Notes: generated from the sequence alone by a model not told the origin. Positions 20,896 to 33,133 are shown, counted from the first letter of the stretch. The stretch is 64,000 nt of DNA from Kingdonia uniflora (GCA_014058105.1 JACGCM010002894.1:868001-932000); one strand, 5' to 3'. Numbers and translations are program-made.

Positions 20896-21478
20896 AAACA
20901 GAAGGAAAAGATTATTCGTATGACTTTTCGGTGTTCTGTTCGAATAGACTCAGTGTCTGTTCGAGCAGAAGAGGCAGATTTGGCTTTGTTCGTATAAACT
21001 TTTGAGTATGTTCGAATACAAAGTTCTCTGTTCAAATTAATAGACTCAAAGTCTATTCAAATAGAAGTCTCTGAACTCATTCTGTTCCAATAGACTTCGT
21101 AAACTCAGTTTTAGAAGGTTGGCTTGGCTCGTGATCTGTACTTTGAGTTCTAATTGATGTAATAACCTCCCAACTATATAAGGGATACTTTGTGTGTTTC
21201 TTAGGTTATCTTTTGTGAGTTTATTAATTATAGAGAGAACTAGGGTTTGAGAGACTCTATTAAAGCTTCGAGGAAGCTCGAGAGATCATATTGTAGCCTA
21301 TTGATTTATAGTAGATTGTTTGCGGGGAGTTGTTTTTTATTCGTAATGATTTTCCATTTCTCTCCTCCGGGTAAAACACGCTTTATTTGTTTTTTTCTTC
21401 GTTGTTTATTTATTGTTCGGCGATTTCCACGATTCGTTCTTGTCGTAGAAGAGAGACTAGCTACCTCAATTCTCAACA
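20896..21478 (+). repeat. 3' LTR of copia element 1, 5'-truncated
   Basis: Matches 2812-3341 but lacks the first 67 bp of the LTR. It has a TATA-like ACTATATAAGG near 21172 and ends CAACA at 21478. It contains an extra TTCAAATTAATAGACTC-type repeat (about 21015-21070) not present at the same place in the 5' copy. Confidence 0.88.
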
Positions 21479-21483
21479 ATCAT

Positions 21484-22666
21484 GATCTCAGTTCCTTCAA
21501 TCAACATAACAACTTCCATAGAAACCAAACATCAACAACAAGAAGATATGATATTCAGAGCGAACTCACCAACCTAAGACGACACCGTACAGATGATAAG
21601 GGACTTCAATAATACTGTAAATTTACAGAAACAAAGTAACAAATAGATTAATACAAAAATACTAAAGTTTTACAAAACAAAAAACTACAGGGATTTTGAT
21701 TACCTAAACTAAGTTCTCTGAAAGTAGATGTAATTTAAGGGGTTTGTTGTGGGGATTGGTACGTACTAAATTGGGTGTAGTACCCAACTAAGCCGTATGA
21801 AACAACACTATTGGTTCAATTGTCAGAATCAATAACAAAAAATTTACCCAATTTCAACAGGTTATTTGGCGAACAATAAACATTGACAAAATTTTTGAAT
21901 TGAATCCAACGGTTCGAACTTAATTTTAGAAAAATAAGCATATCCAAGCAGTTAAAAAAAGCCTCGATATGCGGATTTTTGGTAACGAACGGTTCGGATT
22001 GAAATTTGGCGGAAGAGTTATTCTGATATGGATTGTAATAATTAGAAAAGATTTCCTTTTAGGACCAAAGTTTTTGGTGCATTTGGAGAGGTTGTGCAAA
22101 GGTTGCAATAAGGGAGGTTTCACTGTAACCTAATTGTTTAAAGAGTTTTTACCCCGTAAAAAGAAATTTTCTGTATAATTCATAAAATGTTTTTATATTC
22201 AATTTCCAATCCAAAATAAAATTTATGTACCAAGTATCAAAATTATCAATATTCAACAACAAAACATCTTACACAAGTAGCAAAATTAACAATGTCATAA
22301 TTTTACCAATAAAACTGAAGAGTGTCGAAAGGTGATAATGAGAGATACTTTCAATTCAAAAGAAGATGAAACATCTTAATCGATTTCTCCAAATAATCCT
22401 TGTCATTAAGCAACAACCCTTGTTTCCAAATAAGCAACAGATACATGCGGCAACGGGTTTTGTTGAATGTAAGCGAAAAACACAAGCGGCAGCAAAATGT
22501 TGTATTTACTAAGCATCAGGAGAATCATTTTGTTATTCAACAATAACTGGGGGACATACGTAATCAACAAAAGAGGAACATCATAAAAATAAAAAATAAA
22601 ATTTTTCCTACTATAATAAAACTCTCTCCCAGATAGAAGGGATATTGCCATGAGATTATACCACAT
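21484..22666. other. Intergenic region, nothing recognised
   Basis: AT-rich sequence between the copia element and the expansin stop codon. No ORF with recognisable content, RNA gene or LTR was seen. Part of it (22560-22666) is the likely 3' UTR of the expansin gene. Confidence 0.5.
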
Positions 22667-23693
22667 CTAGTGGAAATTTACTGAAGTCTTGTAAGTTAGT
22701 CCCACATTCCAGTTAGCAGGAGCAATGTCCCAAGCAATGACAGTCTCCATTGTAGTGTAAGAAGTGACTTTGAATGAAAGGGATTGCCCTTTCAGTGTTG
22801 CAAATGCTTGATATGATGCTCCCCAGTTATGGCTCATGTTTATCCACCCTGTTTTGGTTCCCTTCACACACATGCTTGCGATATCTCCTCCACCTCCAAC
22901 ATTCATCACGTACACCAACAACCAGTATCCGTTTCCTTGAAACGAGAATTGAAGCCCTCCCCTCTTCATGCATGGCACTCTGTAACAATTACATAGTTAG
23001 AACAATGCAACGAACGCTGTAAGATACAGTCGGATATATATAGTCGAAAGTAGTTGCATTACCAATATATCGGGTAACAAAGTAAGTTTTTTTTTTTTTT
23101 CTTCCAAGGGAGGCAAGAGAGATACCTTCGATAGACGACAGGAACGATACCAGCTTTCCAGTTAGCGATTTTCATAAAAGCAGGCTTAGACATGTCAAAA
23201 TGTGTCCTAGGAGGATTGCACCAACCCCCATTATTCGAATCTTTGGCCCAGTTGGGTGGGCAAATATTTGTAGCAGTGACAGTGGTGAACGGGGAGCCAA
23301 GATAGCACTCTTTCGATTGAACACACATTATTTGATAACAAGTTCCACAAGCATATCCATCGTTAAACAATGTCGAACTCAAAGCTGCTGTATCGGTCCC
23401 ATAACCGCTGTTAAACAAATTCCCGTACCCACACGCCCCTCCTATAAGCAAACAAAAGAAAAACAAAAAATCAGCACAAGAGCCATAGATAGTTGAGTGA
23501 GGTGCAGTTTCAATCTTCTCAAATAAATAGTATTAGTATTACCCATGGTTTCTGACGCAGTCTCATCACCGTAGAAGGTTGCATGTGCTAGAGCCCATGC
23601 ACTCGGCTTGAACGGAAGAGCAGGGAGCGATTTGACAGTCGAGATGCACATCAAACTCATGAAGATGAACAATGATTGAGGGAAGGAAGACAT
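22667..23693 (-). CDS. EXPA: Alpha-expansin
   Basis: Three exons on the minus strand: 23693-23543, 23441-23126 and 22979-22667, with GT-AG introns of 101 and 146 bp. They join in frame to 259 codons plus stop. An N-terminal signal peptide (hydrophobic [13 protein letters not shown]) is followed by [22 protein letters not shown], the alpha-expansin start. The cysteine-rich domain 1 has [25 protein letters not shown] (the alpha-specific insertion and an HFD motif) and [10 protein letters not shown]. Domain 2, the CBM63-like part, has [11 protein letters not shown] and [11 protein letters not shown]. Expansins loosen the cell wall non-enzymatically at acid pH. The length is normal for the family and both intron positions split domain 1 as usual. 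The sequence is rather divergent (for example FDMS for FDLS), so the subfamily is not assigned. No defect is seen. Confidence 0.93.
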
Positions 23694-23768
23694 GCCTACT
23701 TGTTTGGGGTATGTTTTCTCCTGAAAATGGTAGACAAGCTCAATGCTAATTGACTTGCCTTTGTAGGC

Positions 23769-23777
23769 TTATATGGT
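23769..23777 (-). promoter_or_regulatory. Probable TATA box of the expansin gene
   Basis: On the minus strand CCATATAAG lies 76 bp upstream of the expansin ATG, a normal distance for a short 5' UTR. Confidence 0.5.
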
Positions 23778-23789
23778 AGTACTGAGTTG

Positions 23790-24543
23790 ACATGGTTGGC
23801 ATGAGACTTAGTGATCCTCACGAAAAGAGGTTATCTATGTCAACCAACTTGGAGAAAAACTAAATAAAGTTCATTGAAGACGTGCCTACATTATCTATGC
23901 TTATGTCTTTTTTTCCTATTTACGGAAATCCGGGGTTAGCTAATGGTTGTAATTGGAGATCGGCAAATCAGGGTTACACCGACCTTTAACAAATAGGATA
24001 AGGCGTATCTTATCTTGACAAATCTCGGCTAAACTAGACCAGTGACCAGAAAATTGCCGAGCTGTGAATTCACATGTGATGCAACACGCTATGAAATGAA
24101 GCGTGTCACGATTTACAAATGAAAATACTAACAGTAATGGTGAAACCGGCTGATGATTAACCCGACCTTTCTAAGTTTGATGATATATTTAATCAATCAA
24201 CATATGATTATTTAAGATAACTGATCTCATACTCTTTTCATTCATGAAAAACAAACTGATAAACTCTTATTAGAAAATGTCAATTATAGCTAACAATGAC
24301 CCTTGAGATTCAAACTAACCAATGACACTACTAAAACTAAGACTCATAATAATAATAATAAACGTTTATAACTACGATCCTTCTATATTGTAATTGCTAA
24401 ACATAACTCCTAATTAAATAACTATAACTACTAAAACTAAGAAATAACAAACACCCATAAGTAATACGTAACTGCTAAACAAAGACCCTTGAAATTCCCA
24501 CATTTTTCATATTGCATAATGTGCCTTCATAATGTTTAGTAGC
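23790..24543. other. Intergenic region upstream of expansin
   Basis: No gene or recognisable repeat. The distal half is AT-rich with a short (AAT)n run near 24347-24360. It probably includes the distal promoter of the expansin gene. Confidence 0.5.
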
Positions 24544-24725
24544 CTTATTGATACGGGTGGCAATGTAAAACCGATTACCCGAACCTGAACCCAAACCGAA
24601 GTCATTTGGGTTGGGTTTGGATCCTCTTTTCTACTACCCATTTAAATTTGGGTCTTTTATGACCCGACCCGATAGGTATTACAGGTATTCGGGTCGACCC
24701 GACTAAAACCCAAATTTAAGCGTTT

Positions 24726-24974
24726 TGTTAGGAGTTGAGTCCAAACCTAAGCTAGGAACCCAACAGGGTTGGGGTGTCCTATACAGACTCCTAGCAAACC
24801 CATAGGCCCAATAGGGTTATAGGGAGAGTTAGAGTATAATAGGGAATCTTTTTGGGTTGTCTATATATATCACTGCACTATGTACAGAGAATACGGTTAT
24901 GATTATCAATAAATCTTTTTCCCTTTTGTTCATGCTTTAGTATTATTCTGTTCTAGATTGATCATATCCCAACA
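24726..24974 (+). repeat. 5' LTR of copia element 2
   Basis: 249 bp, TGTTAGG...CCCAACA, with a TATATATA box near 24861 and an AATAAAT signal near 24909. It is followed at once by CGTTATCAGCACG, a sequence that recurs at this position in many plant copia elements and is the presumed primer binding site. Confidence 0.9.
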
Positions 24975-25429
24975 CGTTATCAGCACGCAAGCTCTAGGAA
25001 CGGGGTGAACAGAGATTTTCGTCTAATTAGAGATTTCACGGAAACTAAGCGATCAGGAGAAGAGGTATTTTATATTTTTTTATACCTATATTCAGATCTA
25101 TAATATATCATGGATCAGCATGTTTTGAAAACCTATTTTTTCCCTATTTTTTTTCGGATTAAAAACTAGGGTTTTTAGTGTTTTTTACCCTTGAAAAAGG
25201 GCTGCTTTCAAACGTGTATAATTTTCTATGTGGAGATCGGATGGAGGCAAGACCACTTTGGTTGGATAGCCTACTCCGAGAGCCTTCGAACAATATATGG
25301 CACGTCTCTGGGAGATGCTCCAATCGCCGGGAATAGCTCGCTGAAACTAGGCAATCTCACGGCCAAAAACGACGTTTTTTTGGTCGCTGACATCATTAAA
25401 AAAAATTCTTCAATTTATTTATGACACCA

Positions 25430-25800
25430 TCTATATCCATAGTGACGTCAGCAATGACATGTGTCGAGGACGCGTGGCACGTTGACGTGGCATGAAACGT
25501 GTGTGGCACATGTGGCATGCATGGCACGTGACAGTTACCGGAGGTGACACGTGGTAGTCGTCGTACAGTCACTGGAGATTGGCCAACGGCCGAACGCTGG
25601 AATCTCGCCGGATTTTTGTCAAAAATGTTCGCCGGCCGGTCGACGAAATATTCTTCTCGGTGACTGGAATATTCCTTGCCGTCACTGGATCTGTGTACGT
25701 GTATGACACATACGACGTGTGCGACATGTGTGCGTGTATGACACGTGTGAGACATATGTGGTGCACATGCGAGGTACGTGTGACCGAGTCAGACCATGTC
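25430..25800 (+). repeat. ACGTG-rich leader of copia element 2
   Basis: A stretch between LTR and gag with many copies of ACGTG/CACGT, including CACGTG at about 25525, and short alternating CACATGTG-type palindromes (25500-25780). It is GC-richer than the surroundings. ACGTG is the core of G-box/ABRE elements bound by plant bZIP factors; a regulatory role here is only an inference. Confidence 0.55.
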
Positions 25801-26962
25801 AACCCGGTCCAGACACTAAAACGGCTTTAAATAGCTTAATTTTTGGTCAAATTGAGCCCAATTTTTTTTGAAAATTCCTATTGACTGGACCTACCCCGTG
25901 GGGGACCCTTTTTGGTTTTTTTTTATGCAAAATATTTTTTAATTTTTTTTGTGAATAAGTACATGGAGTAATACCTATTTAAGTATCTTTACGATAACTA
26001 ATAGGATATTACTTATATGCCCCTAGGATACTAATTATCATGATCAGGGATCATTGATAATATAAAACCAAGACTAATTTAGTATACGACTGTGAGTCAT
26101 TTCTAAATCATAGTTAATTGTCATAGACAAATAACTATAGCTCAATTGGAAATTGACTTAGTCTTATTTCTAAAAACTTGGTGTCTGAGGAACCAATTTT
26201 TCGTATCTAGGTGCAATTAGATGTTACATTCATAACATTTACAGGTATATAAGTATTAATAACAACCTATAATACCCTAGAATGTTAGTTCAAAAACAAG
26301 TATAATTAACCTATCTTGTGAACCCAGCTGACTTCGGGATATAACAACTTCTCAGCTAAACATGTAATACCCCTCATATTCGTAGCAAATAATTTATTTG
26401 GCTAGAATATACCTACCTTTATAAAACTTGAGGGCTTAGAATACCCTAGTTCTCAGAATAAGGAAAACACACATTTAGTGGTTTTGAATAGCTATATTGG
26501 TTAAGATCCTATTAAAATGCACTTTAAGGTTAAAATTACCATTTTACGGGGTAAATTTGTGATTTAACGATTCATAGGATATGAACAAGGTTCACTTATA
26601 AATAATGATTGAGAATCACTGACTTCTATATTATGCATTGCCTTTGGTAATGATTGGAGATCATGTACTTCAAAAGGATTTCATAAGGCACACAAACATC
26701 TAGTAGTTTTGAATAACAATCTTGGCTAAGATTCTATTAAAACGCACACATAAGATTAAGATCGTCATTTTTACTGGGTAAAATTTGAGATTTAATTATT
26801 AGAAAAGAATTTCATGAGTTTTAGAATATGAACTGGGTTCAACTATAAGATGATTCAGAATAATTTATTTCTCTTTATTCTAAGTACTAGGATATGTTTT
26901 TAATGCAATTGATATATTTCTCAAGAATTATCTCTTATTATAATTTATATCTTGCATTATAG

Positions 26963-27808
26963 ATGTCTGCGATACTAAGAAATGTTGAATTTCCACCATT
27001 GCTGCTCACTGGAGCCAATTACCTCACTTGGTGCATTAACGCTGACTTATTCTAGAAGTCACTTGGTCTGCAGAAGTCCATAGTCATTGGCAACAAGGAA
27101 GATCCTATGGACAAAGCAAAGGCTTTGTTTATTCTCCGTCATCATATTCAGGATGACCTACAGACTGAATACCTCAACAAGGTTGAGCCAGCTGACTTAT
27201 GGGCAAGCTTGCCAGGGCATTATGGTCATCATAAGACCATTATACTCCCAAAAGCGATACACCAATGAAACACCCTTAGGTTCTAAGATTTTAGGATAGT
27301 CGCTGATTACAACTCAACAGTCCGTAAAATCACTTCTACACTTGAGCTATGTGTGAAGAAAGTCATTGATACTGAAATAATAGAGAAAACTCTCTCAACC
27401 TTCCATGCTCACAATATTGCGATTCAGAGGCAATATCGGCGAAAGAATATGATGACTCATGAAGTCTTGATTCAGACACTGCTCCTCTCTGAGCAGAACG
27501 ATGTACTTCTGATGAAGAATTATGCTATGCGACCTTCTGGGAGTGCATTGTTGACTGCGTCAAACAATGTTCAGTTTCAAGGAAATAACTCTATACGTCG
27601 GGGACGAAGATATGGAAGGGGCAGGGGAGGCTACCAGGGATACAGGAAGGGTGGGAACCAGAAACCCTTTGGCCCTAAGACAGGTAAAGGATTTAAGAAA
27701 TCCTGGACACTAGGCAATGTGAAGAAGGAAAAGAAGACTGATCAGGGATCTACTTGCTTTAACTGCGGTAACACGGGACACTGGGCGCGAGAATGTCATA
27801 TACCATAG
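26963..27808 (+). pseudogene. Copia element 2 gag
   Basis: Starts at ATG 26963 (MSAILRNVEFPPLLLTG...YLTWCINA). It runs through QDDLQTEYLNKVEPADLW, where stops and shifts occur (27054, 27267, 27294), to a clean 151-codon segment at 27353-27808. That segment has an arginine/glycine-rich stretch and an intact zinc knuckle CFNCGNTGHWARECH. It is a UBN2-type copia gag. The 3' half is open while the 5' half is broken. Confidence 0.87.
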
Positions 27809-29160
27809 GTGGCTACTAATGACAGAGTCCGAACCCACCAGGTAGTTGTTGACACTAGCTCCACCCCTGTGGAGGTTACAGCATCAGACTTCTTCGACAA
27901 TACTGTTGTCGTCATGGATCAGCATACAGAGTAATCCGTAATGATATCTCAGCAGACATGTGATGCCACATTAAAGAGAACACTAGTAGTTTCTTGTCTC
28001 GACAGACTTGATTTACTTTTTGTTAGTATTTTTGATTTTGTTGGGAACATATCATTTATATTTCAATAAAGTGTTCGTGACATACATGAGATTCTCCATT
28101 TGTTCTAAATTATGATTACTCGAATTTATTTCTTGGGAAGTAGTTAAATTTTATGTATGATAGTTGATCTACTACATACAACCTGCTTATGGCTATTTCT
28201 GCTCATTGAGTATGACCAATAATTGGATGAGTGGCGGCATATGTCTCAAAGACATTTAGTACCGCGCACTCGATCCTTTTGAGCTATGCATATATTTCTT
28301 GTCTAACCTTGTCCATCGGGGATGACACGAATATCATTGGCACGACCAATATGATAAAACGCACTGAGTGCATCACGCTATTACTCTCTAAACGGTATGA
28401 TACAGGGTATCTAGTCTACTTTATAAACTAGTAAATCCAGCTGGATTTTACTAAGTTTAAGAAGATACATGATAATGTTTATCACATAATGACTATCGGG
28501 GAAAATGACAGACAAGGTTATGTGCATTCACTATATGTCTAAAGGTTAGCACACGCTATTGGAATGGTTTCTAATACACTCCTCCCGCTGGGACAACGAG
28601 GAGGATTATCACGATTACATCTTAACTTTCCTTGAAAGGAGAGAAGATCCAGAGAGTGTACGTGTAACGATTACTTTCAAGGAAAGTCTATTATGACCAA
28701 GGTAGAGTAGAATCTCAAGCCTTTGCTCCAACCACATCCATGGAGACCCATGTAGACCTTTCCATCCACATAGTGGCACACTTGCATATTTATGGTCATT
28801 AACGACGCATCTCGGAAATAGTTATAAGATTGCAACGTTAGCACGGCTTCTCACTTGGATCATTCGATCGTATGCTCAGTTCCTGGATTAACCGATCAAA
28901 GTCGATCGATGCGACTTGATGGGGGCTTGGGAGTTGGACTCACAAACTTTTGATGAGTATTTTACTGCTAAATGGGATAGATGATTGAGCATCGTGAGTA
29001 GCCCATACCATACCCAACTAGGGATTGGCGGAGAACCTAATCCAGTAACTTTGGATAATTATTAGGCCACTGTTATTACGATCACAGCTTCCAGCTAGTG
29101 TGTGGGATATGCATTTTTGCTCCCGCAGCACTGATTAGGGTTTTATCCCTTAGCAAATCA
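27809..29160 (+). pseudogene. Decayed protease/integrase interval of copia element 2
   Basis: Between gag and the integrase C-terminus the expected protease and integrase core can only be guessed. The text VVVDTSSTPVEVTAS near 27840-27885 hints at the protease (D-T-S in place of D-S-G). The remainder carries many stops and I recognise no further domain. Confidence 0.45.
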
Positions 29161-29164
29161 TCAA

Positions 29165-31440
29165 ATTATTTTTTCCCAAAGAGCGACTAGTAACTGGGTC
29201 GGAGCCTGGTGTCGCCCATCTATAAATATTTGGATGTTCAATACAGGTGCCAATCGTACCACAATATATAAAGATGGGACCCTCAACGTCGGCCTGGTAT
29301 TATGTGGGTTATGATTCGCATTTATCACTAGATATTTGGACCCACTGGCGATGTATATACTGCAGGGCAAATAATTGTCACTTTGATGAGATAATATTCC
29401 CAGTATTAGGGGGAGAAATGACAGTCAATGCTGAGGATATTTCCAAGAGGTCTTGGAAAACACTATCGTTGTCTCATCTAGATCCCTATACATAAGTTAG
29501 GTGACAATAAGGTTCAACGGATTACAAACCTCCAATAGGTAATAAATTAATTGTTATATACATTCATAGACACTATTGAAGTGTCGTAAGTGTATGTACC
29601 TACAAGTAATTCACATACACAATAGAACGTTCCGGGGAACTAGTACCGCAGCAGAACGCTCCAGGGGAATTAGTACCGTAAACGAATTAGTGGCTCACGC
29701 TTAGTGCAAAGCACCGTTGGAAGAAAGTATTCTGAGCCGGGGAGCTGCAGAATAAGGGACAAATATGACTAATGGTGTAATCGGTTCATCGAGGACGGAA
29801 CCACCCATTTACAAGGTATTCATATTCGCTGCTGTGCTCGCCATCAATGATGAAGATTCAGAGCCACTTATTATAAATAACTGTGTGTTGTAATACATTG
29901 GCCAAAGTGGGCATCTGGAATCCAAGCGGAGCTCAGTTTGCTAGCATAATGCGAAATGATAGAATTGAGCCTATCGGTTATAAATGGGAATAGTATGGAA
30001 ACACAATTAACTTGGAGAGGTAATTTGGTCAAGGCAAGACTAGTTGCTCAGGAAATCTTTAAGAGATCTGGCATCGATTGCAATGTGACCTATTACCCGG
30101 TTATGAACGCTATAATATTTTAGTACTTATCAGTCTGTCAAGTTGTTGAGGACAAGCTAAACATGCATCTGATGTAAATACCGCATATCTATATGGGAAA
30201 CTAGATACGGATATATACATGAAGCTACCTGGGAAGGTATAAGCTTCTGGAAGCAATTAAGCCCGACACACGAGGTGTGTACGTAATAAAACTGAAAAAG
30301 TTATTGTTGACTTGAAGCAATGGGCCCATGTGACATAGTTGACTGAGTATTTGAAGGTCAAGGACTTTGCAAATATCTTTATGTGTCCATGCATTATTAT
30401 ACATAAATTAGCTTCAGTATCATCATAACAGTGTACTAAATGATTTGAATATCATTAGACCTCCGGGGGAGATCGCGAGAGCCGCCGAATACCTTGGGAA
30501 GGAATTCAAAATATAAGATCTTGGGAAATCAAGAGTGTCTCGATTTGTAGATCAAACTTTTTGATAGTGGCACTCGTACACTAAGCAATATATATCAAAA
30601 AAGTTATCTAACACTTCGATATGAATGTAGCACACGGTGGTAAGTCATTTATTGCGCGTCCAACACTGGGGTATGGACAATGACATCTTTTACCATCTTA
30701 ATGGTGGGAGAAACTCCTAGGACCGTGGTGCCATAACTAGGAGGTGTTTTGTTGTAGCTAGCTGGGTATACTAGACCCAATGACTCACTTGCAGTGAACT
30801 GTTTGGCTTGCCATAGTTATGTTCATACCTAAAGGCACTGGATTGAGATCAAACACATTCTGAGATATCTCATCGGTACGAAAGACTGGGGTCTGTTCTA
30901 TCAACAACTTGGCAAACAGGACATTATAGGATACGCCGATGCAGGATATTTGTTAGATCCACATAAAAGCCGATCACAACTGGCTTATGTTTTCTTGTAT
31001 GGGGATACTGTGATTTCATGAAGATCAGTGAAGTAGACGATGGTTACTACATCCTTGAACCACGCGGAGATTCTTACACTACATGAAGCCGGCAGAGAAT
31101 ATTTTTGGTTGCGGTCTATGATCAACCACATCAACGGGAGTTGCAGCCTGAATTCTATCCAAGATAAACCGACGCCACTTTATGAAGATAATGCAGCTTG
31201 TATCGTTTAAGTCAATGCAAATTTATTAAAGGTGACAAAACAAATCATATTTCACCAAAGTTCTTCCGCATACACGAGTTGCAGAAGACGAATGAGATCA
31301 ACGTTGTTCAAGTCCATTCAGAAGACAACCTGGCTGATCTATTCATGAAAGCTCTTGCATATCCTACGTTCAAGTGATTAGTTCATGGAAGTGGCAAGCG
31401 AAGTTTACAAGATTTATTATCTCAGGGAGATCGACGTCAG
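29165..31440 (+). pseudogene. Copia element 2 integrase C-terminus, RT and RNase H
   Basis: 29225-29490 contains LDVQYRCQSYHNI and, in a second frame, YYVGYDSHLSLDIW...NCHFDEIIFPVLGGE...WKTLSLSHLDP, the C-terminal part of a copia integrase. 30020-30330 shows KARLVAQE and HLMDVNTAYLYGKLDTDIYMKLPG of the reverse transcriptase. 30880-31230 shows IIGYADAGYLLDPHKSRSQ and NHAEILTLHEAGREYFWL of the RNase H. The YVDD box is not recognisable. There are many stops. Confidence 0.8.
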
Positions 31441-31682
31441 GGGGAGTAGTCCCAGTCTGACGTGGACACATGCGTGTTGTACTCTTTTTGCTGATAACAC
31501 AGTTTTTATTCTAGGAGGTTTTACTGGTTGGAGGTTTTGATGAGGCAACGTATACGCGTCCACAACCTATACAGGGCATATGATTGTACTCTTTCCCTGT
31601 ATAGCTTTTTGCCCAAGGGGTTTTGTTAGGCAGAGGTTTTAATGAGGCAAGTCGTCCTAGTATGGAACACCCCAAGGGGGAG

Positions 31683-31929
31683 TGTTAGGAGTTGAGTCCA
31701 AGCCCAAGTTAGGAACCCAACAGGGTTGGGGTGTCCTATACAGACTCCTAGCAAACCCATAAGCCCAATAAGGTTATGAAGAGAGTTAGAGTAGAATAAG
31801 GAATCATTCTGGGTTGTTTATATATATCACTGTAGTATGTACAGAGAACACGGTTGTGATAATCAATAAATCTCTTTCTCTCTTGTTCATGCTTTAGTAT
31901 TATTATGTTCTAGATTGATCATATTCGCA
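31683..31929 (+). repeat. 3' LTR of copia element 2
   Basis: 247-bp partner of the 5' LTR, differing at roughly 15 positions by eye. It carries the same TATATATA and AATAAAT signals and ends in TCGCA followed by the CGTTT duplication. Confidence 0.9.
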
Positions 31930-32639
31930 CGTTTAACTTTAAGAATATGATGAATATTAATATTATTATGAGGTAATTTCTTGAAGTCATAAGTATTTTA
32001 CTTAGTTTATTGTATTTGTCTATCTTGAATCTTGATTATGTTTTTTTGGTTGATATCATGAGTGACACTTTTTCCAAGTTGGAAGTACAATAAAAGATGA
32101 ACCTAGATCTTACAGATTTCGTACCATTTATTTATTTTGGAGTACCATTTATTTATGATCTAAATTTTTTAAACCGGTTTGCTTATTTTCTATTATTGTA
32201 GTAAGACTTAATTTTCTTATGAGAATTAATTTCATCTACTTCAGCAAGATATGAGGTGTTTTATTGAGAATATGCTTTATAAATTATGTTTTTGATATGT
32301 GCTTGCATATTTGTGTGTGAATTCTTCTAGCTTATAGGTAAATTTTGATATCAAGTCAGAATATTATTATATGATATATAATTACAAGGTTCTGCAAGAA
32401 GTATTTACCAAACTGATGCAAAAAGTAAGATATGCCAAAGGTCGGACCCGATACTCAGACCCGAACCCGAATAAAAACCTAAAATTTAAATGGATCAGGG
32501 TCTGGGACGGTCTTGTTAGGACTCGAACCCGATCCTGATATACCTGACTTAAATGGTTATGGGCCCTTAAGTAGGAAGACCCGGCCCGTTGCCACCCCTA
32601 CTTGTTGATTTTAAATGACTGAATGGAGTTTTACACACT

Positions 32640-32765
32640 GGAACCTACAGGGGTTGGTGCAGCAGTTTGAGACAATGCCTCAGGAAGCAGAAGTCATGGG
32701 ACCGATCGACTCATCACTAATGGGGGCTATTCGCTAGGATTTATTCTGACTTACCCGGTATAAGT
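32640..32765. repeat. Possible SINE fragment
   Basis: A segment with GGTGCAGCAGTTTGAGA and GCTAGGATTTATTCTGACTTA. The latter resembles GCCAAGATTTATCTTGACTTA in the SINE at 35796, so this may be a remnant of a related tRNA-derived SINE without a tail. Confidence 0.3.
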
Positions 32766-33133
32766 GTATGTGGGGATCTCATATACAATTTTTTTTGTTT
32801 ACACTGGTGACTGCTGAAAAACATTTTGGTTCATTGGTGCCATTTGCCAATCTATCATATTTTCGTCCTCTTCATCAAACTCTAATCGATCTTCCTCCAC
32901 TCTTCCCACCGATCTCCACTTCTCATTCCCTTCATCTTCTTCTTCCGTTCATCCACCTAGCAGTATCTTCTCACTATCGCCGGTCGCCATTTCATGCCTG
33001 TGAGTACCTCGGTCGTTTCCCACCAGGCGACGGTATACCAGTGATAAAAACTAGACCCTGAAACAAACTTTACAGCATTAGGTTTTTCGAGTTTCAGAGA
33101 AAGCGAGAGAGAGAGAAAAAAGTGTTCGAATCA

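Larger units (their letters stand above)
2745..21478 (+). mobile_element. Ty1/copia LTR retrotransposon, split by a Tat element
   Basis: The 5' LTR begins TGTTA and ends TAACA (2745-3341). A matching 3' LTR ends CAACA at 21478. The flanking 5-mers AACAT (2740-2744) and ATCAT (21479-21483) are an imperfect target duplication. The internal order gag, protease, integrase, reverse transcriptase is the copia order. The element is interrupted at 5856-20417 by a gypsy element, so its own length is about 4.2 kb. RNase H and the first part of the 3' LTR are deleted. All coding parts carry stops or frameshifts, so it is not autonomous. It inserted next to, or into, the ABCB remnant. Confidence 0.9.
24726..31929 (+). 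mobile_element. Ty1/copia LTR retrotransposon (copia element 2)
   Basis: Two short LTRs (24726-24974 and 31683-31929) start TGTTAGGAG. A perfect CGTTT duplication flanks them (24721-24725 and 31930-31934). A purine-rich tract CCAAGGGGGAG directly precedes the 3' LTR. Internal order: leader, gag with a good zinc knuckle, strongly decayed integrase, RT and RNase H. The element is about 7.2 kb and not autonomous. It inserted into a hAT-like element. Confidence 0.92.
24552..32600. mobile_element. hAT-like non-autonomous element, split by copia element 2
   Basis: The left end TACGGGTGGCAA (24552) and the right end TTGCCACCCCTA (to 32600) are inverted repeats. The flanking 8-mers CTTATTGA (24544-24551) and CTTGTTGA (32601-32608) differ by one base, an 8-bp duplication as made by hAT transposases. 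Subterminal CCCGACCC/GGGTCGGG motifs occur on both sides (24660-24705 and 32440-32590). Without the copia insertion the element is about 840 bp. No transposase is seen. Confidence 0.8.

Noticed and set aside
21926..22123. Minus-strand open frame of 65 codons rich in proline, isoleucine and asparagine
   Set aside because: No recognisable motif, no promoter and an AT-rich random-like composition; not reported as a gene.
25560..25830. Overlapping open frames on both strands in the ACGTG-rich leader
   Set aside because: The histidine/threonine/valine-rich translations come from the repeated ACGTG and CACATG motifs and not from a protein-coding gene.
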